Assembly (NCBI GenBank): GCA_013041835.1
Contig: JABDRH010000034.1
Location: forward strand, 1-6,620
Source of the DNA: Desulfatitalea sp.
GTDB taxonomy: Bacteria > Desulfobacterota > Desulfobacteria > Desulfobacterales > Desulfosarcinaceae
Direction of reading: 5' to 3'
DNA length: 6,620 bases
Below are positions 6,525 to 6,620 of this stretch, one piece after another. The notes beneath the pieces were generated by a model. That model did no database searches and was not told the DNA's origin. It saw nothing but the letters and a program-made list of their open reading frames with translations. Position 1 is the first letter of the stretch. Every line of letters begins with the position of its first letter. A program made the translations under genes and the position numbers.

Positions 6525-6533
6525 GGAGAGGAG
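6525..6533 (+). promoter_or_regulatory. Strong ribosome binding site of the fabD-like gene
   Basis: GGAGAGGAG lies 8 bases before the ATG at 6542, in a purine-rich run (6525-6541). It is the strongest initiation signal in the right half of the window. No promoter or terminator is evident in the 37-base gap after hemA, so the gene may be read from the same transcript. Confidence 0.65.
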
Positions 6534-6541
6534 AAAAGAGG

Positions 6542-6620
6542 ATGAAAAGAATCGCTTTTTTATTTCCAGGCCAAGGTTCCCAAAAAGTGGGCATGGGCAA
6601 AGATCTGTACGAATCCATGG
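6542..6620 (+). CDS. fabD: Malonyl-CoA:ACP transacylase, N-terminal fragment cut by the window end
   Basis: Only 26 codons are visible. They read MKRIAFLFPGQGSQKVGMGK followed by DLYESM. FLFPGQGSQ..GMG is the classic start of the acyltransferase fold of FabD, whose GQGSQ loop forms part of the oxyanion hole. FabD moves malonyl groups from CoA to acyl carrier protein for fatty acid synthesis in the cytoplasm. The same start occurs in acyltransferase domains of polyketide or polyunsaturated fatty acid synthases, so a larger protein cannot be excluded, but a stand-alone FabD is most likely. The active-site GHSxG lies beyond the window. Confidence 0.88.
   Translation, partial: MKRIAFLFPGQGSQKVGMGKDLYESM

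Overview
The window is about 6.6 kb of densely coding, GC-rich DNA with every recognisable gene on the + strand. The layout suggests a Desulfobacterota (deltaproteobacterial, sulfate-reducer-like) chromosome. Three features point that way: a membrane Ser/Thr kinase with TPR-like repeats beside an FHA protein, a stand-alone Met8/CysG-N type siroheme enzyme next to hemA, and a CcsA/HemX-type membrane protein between them. This taxonomic placement is inference from gene content; no marker gene proves it.

Layout. (1) Positions 1-1637 are a signalling pair: a membrane-anchored Ser/Thr protein kinase, whose true N-terminus may lie left of the window, followed after 11 bases by a small FHA-domain protein. 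(2) Positions 1638-1778 are a 141-base gap, the longest gene-free stretch. It has a plausible sigma70-type promoter whose -35 box sits inside a 13-base dyad. (3) Positions 1779-3565 are two translationally coupled hydrolases: a DHH/DHHA1 phosphoesterase (NrnA/RecJ superfamily) overlapping by ATGA with an RNase Z-like metallo-beta-lactamase-fold protein. (4) Positions 3638-6504 are a tetrapyrrole block: precorrin-2 dehydrogenase/sirohydrochlorin ferrochelatase, a CcsA/HemX-like cytochrome c assembly membrane protein, and glutamyl-tRNA reductase (hemA). (5) Positions 6542-6620 are the first 26 codons of a malonyl-CoA:ACP transacylase (fabD), cut by the window end.

How they work together. HemA makes glutamate-1-semialdehyde, the first committed tetrapyrrole precursor. 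The Met8-like enzyme turns precorrin-2 into sirohydrochlorin and siroheme. Siroheme is needed by sulfite reductases, and in sulfate reducers it is also the precursor of heme by the Ahb route. The CcsA/HemX-like protein could handle heme for cytochrome c maturation or modulate HemA. The kinase and FHA protein plausibly form a phospho-Thr signalling module. The DHH and MBL proteins plausibly act on nucleic-acid or nucleotide phosphoesters. I saw no tRNA, rRNA, CRISPR array, insertion sequence or convincing terminator, and no clearly novel system. Most of the window is ordinary core genome with a few details worth checking.
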